Part shown: one piece after another, positions 60,503 through 64,000 of the stretch
Numbering within the stretch: the stretch's first letter is position 1
Layout of the letters: every line of letters starts with the position of its first letter
Assembly: GCA_016722575.1 (NCBI GenBank)
Contig: JADKIY010000005.1
Location: 1 to 64,000, forward strand
Length of the DNA: 64,000 bases
From: Elusimicrobiota bacterium
GTDB lineage: Bacteria; Elusimicrobiota; Elusimicrobia; FEN-1173
Reading direction: 5' to 3'
Program-made: the position numbers and the translations under genes
Notes under the pieces: model-generated
Seen by the model: the letters and a program-made list of their open reading frames with translations, nothing else
Databases searched by the model: none
Told to the model about the DNA's origin: nothing

Positions 60503-61504
60503 GTGGTCCCTCCCGTCTTCAAGGTGTTGGAACCGGTTCTTCAATCCCCCGGGGCCGAAGGCCTCCCGGAATTCCTGACCGCGGTGGAAAAGGCCTTCGC
60601 CGAATTCGCCAAAAACCGAACGGGGTTTTTGGGGCAATTGACGGAGTACGTTCTCACGGGCTCGGGCAAACGCGTCCGTCCGGGGCTGGTGTATGTGGCT
60701 TCCCGGTTCGGCTCGGCGGATCCCGCGGCGGTCCGGGAAACCGCCCTCGCCGTGGAATTGATCCACATCGCCACACTGATTCACGACGACTTGGTGGACG
60801 ACGCCTTGATGCGGCGGCAGCGCCCCACCGTCGGGGTCAAATTCGGGGAGGGCGCCGCCGTTCTTTTGGGCGACTACGTTTTAGCCCAAGCCTTCCAACG
60901 CCTCGGCGCCCTGTGCCGGCCTGAATTGCTCCGGCTCTACGCTGAAACCACCATGGTCATGTGCGAGGGGGAAATCGGCCAGTATGAAAGCCGCTATCGA
61001 TTCACCCTCTCGGAAAACGACTACCTCGAGTTCCTTCGAAAAAAAACGGCCTCTTTGATGGCGGCGTCCTGCCGCTCGGGCGCGTTGTTGGCCGGGCTCA
61101 CGGAAGCGCAAGCGCACGCGCTGGAAATTTTCGGTGAAAAAATGGGCGTCGCCTTCCAGGTGGTGGACGATCTGCTGGACGTGGAGGGGGAGGAGGCGGT
61201 GGTGGGAAAAACCCTTCACACCGACCTGACCCACGGCAAAATGACCTTGCCCCTCATCCTTTTCGCCGCGCGAATGCCTTCCGCCAAAGAGCGGACGGCC
61301 CTGTTCGAACTCCTCAAAAACCCCAACGGACAGATCCGGGGTCTCATTGAACGAGTTCGCGCTTCCGGCGTCCTCTCCGATTGCCGCGCCAAAGTCCAGC
61401 AGCTGCTGGCCGAGGCCGAGGGGGCGTTGACCGCCCTGCCCGACGTTCCCGCGCGTCGCCTCCTGGCGGACATCGCCCGGCGGCTGTCCAGCCGCCAAGT
61501 TTAA
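60503..61504 (+). CDS. ispB: Polyprenyl diphosphate synthase (hepta/octaprenyl type)
   Basis: The 333-residue protein is a trans-prenyltransferase with the first Asp-rich motif in LIHDDLVDD, GSGKRVRPGL, the second motif in VVDDLLDVEG and the DLTHGKMTLPLI segment. It builds the side chain of menaquinone, which fits its position directly after nuoN and the menG gene at the other end of the run. Chain length cannot be read with confidence. The likely start is the GTG at 60503 (the longer open frame upstream is a shadow of nuoN). Confidence 0.92.
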   Translation: MVPPVFKVLEPVLQSPGAEGLPEFLTAVEKAFAEFAKNRTGFLGQLTEYVLTGSGKRVRPGLVYVASRFGSADPAAVRETALAVELIHIATLIHDDLVDDALMRRQRPTVGVKFGEGAAVLLGDYVLAQAFQRLGALCRPELLRLYAETTMVMCEGEIGQYESRYRFTLSENDYLEFLRKKTASLMAASCRSGALLAGLTEAQAHALEIFGEKMGVAFQVVDDLLDVEGEEAVVGKTLHTDLTHGKMTLPLILFAARMPSAKERTALFELLKNPNGQIRGLIERVRASGVLSDCRAKVQQLLAEAEGALTALPDVPARRLLADIARRLSSRQV

Positions 61505-61529
61505 CAACGGCCTTTCAAAGCGGTATACT
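61501..61529 (+). promoter_or_regulatory. Promoter for tatA
   Basis: TTAACA (61501-61506) and TATACT (61524-61529) are 17 bases apart, overlapping the stop of the prenyl synthase gene. The expected start near 61536 leaves about 30 bases before the tatA ATG. Confidence 0.65.
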
Positions 61530-61564
61530 GTTTGCAACCGCCCCGGTGGCGGTGGGAGGCTTCT

Positions 61565-61747
61565 ATGTTCGGCATGGGTTGGCAAGAATTGCTGTTGGTG
61601 CTCGTGATCATGTTGTTGTTTTTCGGTCCCAACAAATTGCCCGCCTTGGGCAAAAGCCTCGGGAAGGCCCTGTCCGGTTTCAAACAAGGGCTGAAAGAGG
61701 GCCACGACGACATCGAAAAAAGCGTTTCCGACGACCCCAAAGCCTGA
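61565..61747 (+). CDS. tatA: Sec-independent translocase protein TatA
   Basis: The 60-residue protein has one N-terminal transmembrane helix (WQELLLVLVIMLLFFG), the hinge GPNKLPALGKSLG and an amphipathic helix with an acidic-basic tail. It oligomerises to export folded proteins. No TatB is present. A TatA-TatC minimal system is therefore predicted. It precedes tatC by 33 bases. Confidence 0.95.
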   Translation: MFGMGWQELLLVLVIMLLFFGPNKLPALGKSLGKALSGFKQGLKEGHDDIEKSVSDDPKA

Positions 61748-61780
61748 CCGTTTCATCGCGTTGATCCACCGCTTCGCCCC

Positions 61781-62517
61781 GTGACCGCCCCCGCCGCGCC
61801 TCCCCCCGCCCGCCCCTCCGACACCCCGGGAGATCGGGCCCGTCCGCTGGTCGACCATCTCACCGAAATTCAGCGGCGGCTTCGTTGGGCGCTGGTCTCT
61901 GTAGCGGCCTTGTCCGTGGCCGGCTGGTTTCTCACCGCCCCCGTCATTCATCGCTTGGCCCGGTCGGTGGGGCCCATGATCTACCTCGCCCCCACGGAAG
62001 CCTTCGCCGTTCGTTTCAAAATGGCCGTTCTCCTCGGGTTGTTTCTCTCGGCCCCCGTGCTGATCTACCACCTCTGGCGCTTTGTCGGCGTCGCTCTGAC
62101 GTTGAGCGAACGGCGCGTGGTGTTGGGCGCCCTCCCCTTTTCCTACCTCTTGTTCCTCCTGGGGGCGTCGTTGGGCTGGTTCGTGATCGTTCCGGTGGGG
62201 CTCAAGATCCTGACGGGGTTTGCCACCGCCGATCTTCGACCGACGCTGTCGGTGGCCGCGGTGTTGGAGTTCGCCCTTTGGACCTCGGGGGGGCTCGGAC
62301 TATTGTTTCAGCTTCCGGTTGTGATCGCCGCCCTGGCCGCCTGGGGGTTTGTCCGCGCGGCGACGCTCCGCCGCTACCGGCGGCACGCGCTCATCGCCAT
62401 CTTGATCCTGTCGGCCGTGGTGACCCCGGGTCCGGACGTCTTTTCCCAATTGGCGCTGGCGCTTCCGACCTATTTGTTGTTTGAAATTTCCATCGCCGTC
62501 GCTCGGGCGATGGAACC

Positions 62518-62521
<4 letters not shown>
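61781..62521 (+). CDS. tatC: Sec-independent translocase protein TatC
   Basis: The 246-residue protein has six membrane helices, the cytoplasmic N-terminal HLTEIQRRLRW signal-binding motif, and loops LAPTEAFAVRFKMA and PLVIYHLWRFV-like (APVLIYHLWRF). It recognises twin-arginine signal peptides. The N terminus is Pro/Ala-rich. The start used is GTG at 61781, and no strong ribosome-binding site is visible. The stop overlaps the -35 box of the ferredoxin promoter. Confidence 0.95.
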
Positions 62522-62908
<387 letters not shown>

Positions 62909-62924
62909 GCGTTGCTTTTTCCAG

Positions 62925-62961
62925 AGCCCGTCCCGGCGCCGTCGGCCGGGGCGGGCTTTTT
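62925..62961 (+). terminator. Intrinsic terminator of the ferredoxin gene
   Basis: AGCCCG plus TCCCGGC (62925-62937) pairs with GCCGGGGCGGGCT (62945-62957), one T-G wobble, with a T5 tail to 62961. It lies 16 bases after the stop. Confidence 0.9.
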
Positions 62962-62963
62962 GT

Positions 62964-62992
62964 TTGCCTTCGTCGAATCCAATTGGTATAAT
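62964..62992 (+). promoter_or_regulatory. Promoter upstream of the rpsB leader
   Basis: TTGCCT (62964-62969), a 17-base spacer and a perfect TATAAT (62987-62992). The start near 62999 gives about 259 bases of untranslated sequence before the rpsB ATG. Confidence 0.75.
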
Positions 62993-63001
62993 TAAACCGT
63001 T

Positions 63002-63188
63002 GTGAACCGCAGGGGCGGCGCTGTCGGCCGCCCAAATTCACACATCCCCGGATGGCCGTCGAGGTCCCAGAGTTCATGGGTCGGCGGGCGAGCGAAGGGG
63101 ATGGAGGAGCGGGGGTCCAACCCCGCAAAAACCAGACACAGGTTATCGGACCCGCTGTTTCCATGGCGGGATCCTCGCTGTGAAGGGG
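63002..63188 (+). ncRNA. Highly structured leader or small RNA upstream of rpsB
   Basis: Four hairpins are visible. GTGAA (63002-63006) with TTCAC (63037-63041) encloses a perfect 7-bp stem (63013-63019 with 63027-63033). CATCCCC (63043-63049) pairs with GGGGATG (63097-63103) around an imperfect long stem. GCGGGG (63109-63114) pairs with CCCCGC (63121-63126). CACAG (63137-63141) with CTGTG (63178-63182) encloses GGACCCGC/GCGGG-A-TCC (63148-63155 with 63166-63174). It is directly followed by a terminator. I could not match it to 6S, SRP, RNase P, tmRNA, T-box or common riboswitch signatures. It is either an autoregulatory ribosomal-protein leader or an independent small RNA. Confidence 0.55.
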
Positions 63189-63218
63189 CGGTCGCGCATT
63201 CGGCGGCCGTTTTTTTTT
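63189..63218 (+). terminator. Intrinsic terminator (attenuator) 40 bases before rpsB
   Basis: CGGTCGC (63189-63195) pairs with GCGGCCG (63203-63209), one T-G wobble, followed by a T9 run (63210-63218). It lies between the TATAAT promoter and the rpsB start, so rpsB needs readthrough, a conditional structure, or a promoter I cannot see. Confidence 0.85.
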
Positions 63219-63257
63219 CGGCGAACCGGTGTCTCATTCAAGGAGGAATTCGCACCA

Positions 63258-64000
63258 ATGGCGTCCATATCCATGAAAGCGTTGCTCGAGGCCGGGGTTC
63301 ATTTCGGCCACCAAACCCGTCGCTGGAACCCGAAAATGTCCAAATACATTTTCGGCAGCCGGAACAACATTCACATCATCGACCTGCAAAAAACCGTCAA
63401 GGAACTCAAGAAAGCCCTGACGTACGTCCGCGATTTGGCGGCCGACGGGAAAACCCTTCTTTTTGTCGGAACCAAGAAACAGGCCCGGGAAGCCATTTCC
63501 CAGGAAGCCGCCCGCTGCGGCATGCCCTTCATCCGGGACCGCTGGTTGGGCGGAACGCTCACCAACTTTGAAACCGTCCGCCGATCGGCCAAACGCCTGC
63601 AGGAATTGGAACGCATGAAACAAAGCGGGGTGTTCGCTTCCCTGTCCAAAAAAGAAACCATGCGCCGGGAAAAAGACATCAAGCGCCTGGCGAAATCCCT
63701 GGACGGCATCAAGAACATGGACAGCCTGCCCCACGCCTTGTTCATTGTGGACCCCGTTCAGGAAATCACGGCCGTGACGGAGTCCCGCCGGATGGAGATC
63801 CCCATCGTTTCGATCTGCGACACGAACTGCGACCCCGACCTCATCGACTGGCCCATGCCCGGCAACGACGACGCCATCCGCTCGGTCCGGCTCTTCTGCA
63901 AGCTGGTGGCCGACAGCGTGTTGGAAGGCCGCGAATTGGCCAAGCGCAAAGACCCCGCCGCCGGCGACGCCGCGGCGCCCGAAGGCGAAATCGCCCTCAC
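63258..64000 (+). CDS. rpsB: 30S ribosomal protein S2 (partial, runs off the window)
   Basis: The first 247 codons are present. Signatures are MKALLEAGVHFGHQTRRWNPKM, YIFGSRNNIHIIDLQKT, LFVGTKKQAREAI, RWLGGTLTNFETV and the C-terminal PIVSICDTNCDPDLIDWPMPGNDDAIRS region. AGGAGG lies at 63241-63246 before the ATG at 63258. The reading frame stays open to the window edge, where the acidic tail begins. The elongation factor Ts gene commonly follows rpsB and is probably just outside. Confidence 0.97.
   Translation, partial: MASISMKALLEAGVHFGHQTRRWNPKMSKYIFGSRNNIHIIDLQKTVKELKKALTYVRDLAADGKTLLFVGTKKQAREAISQEAARCGMPFIRDRWLGGTLTNFETVRRSAKRLQELERMKQSGVFASLSKKETMRREKDIKRLAKSLDGIKNMDSLPHALFIVDPVQEITAVTESRRMEIPIVSICDTNCDPDLIDWPMPGNDDAIRSVRLFCKLVADSVLEGRELAKRKDPAAGDAAAPEGEIAL

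Noticed and set aside
63002..63188. 6S, SRP, RNase P, tmRNA, T-box or common riboswitch identity for the rpsB leader
   Set aside because: No characteristic conserved sequence of any of these was found, so only a structured leader is reported.

Overview
This is a GC-rich bacterial chromosome segment. About half is an accessory locus of exceptionally large genes and half is dense housekeeping DNA. The combination suggests an uncultivated lineage: giant multidomain proteins, a bacterial histone, an archaeal-type zinc ferredoxin, and an 11-subunit complex I without the NADH-oxidising subunits. Giant-protein inventories of this kind are known from phyla such as Omnitrophota and Elusimicrobiota. 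I cannot fix the phylum from sequence alone, and I treat that assignment as inference.

Region 1 (1-22917, plus strand) holds the remains of an RHS/YD-repeat coding region whose reading frame is broken many times (1 to about 4440), then a 413-codon ORF, then an intact 5,746-codon gene joined to it by an ATGA overlap. The giant product has a very long beta-rich repeat region, a hydrophobic section, a SecA-like helicase ATPase, and three protease-type active-site motifs near the C terminus (CPBP membrane protease, JAMM/MPN, HExxH zincin).

Region 2 (23413-34577, minus strand) converges on it. It is a second giant gene with an exported or membrane-anchored N-terminal half (EreA/ChaN/TraB-like), then two tandem Lon modules of about 1,210 residues each. 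The first Lon protease centre is mutated (Ser to Thr, Lys to Arg) and the second is intact. The gene is split by one frameshift at an A5 run. The two giant genes may belong to one export and proteolysis system.

Region 3 (34738-37800) holds a stand-alone receiver protein, a PhoB-like regulator with its sensor kinase, and a small membrane protein. Region 4 (37828-44151) is a tightly packed run, mostly with 4-base GTGA/ATGA overlaps: a DsrE-like protein, NadA, a MoaD-like protein, MoaE, an EVE protein, two Bcp peroxiredoxins, a DUF2203 protein, FolE, a Gph-type phosphatase and an E1-rhodanese protein. Region 5 (44231-49333) is a sulfur-assimilation cluster: a LacI-type regulator, cysteine synthase, a Mec-like JAMM protease, a sirohaem sulfite/nitrite reductase and a second E1-like enzyme.

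Region 6 (49535-62908) starts with a single-domain bacterial histone behind a strong promoter. Then come menaquinone methyltransferase, nuoABCDHIJKLMN without nuoEFG, a polyprenyl diphosphate synthase, tatA, tatC and a 7Fe zinc ferredoxin. The ferredoxin is a plausible electron donor for the truncated complex I, with menaquinone as acceptor. Region 7 (62909-64000) has a terminator, a promoter, a highly structured leader ending in a second intrinsic terminator, and rpsB, which runs off the window edge.
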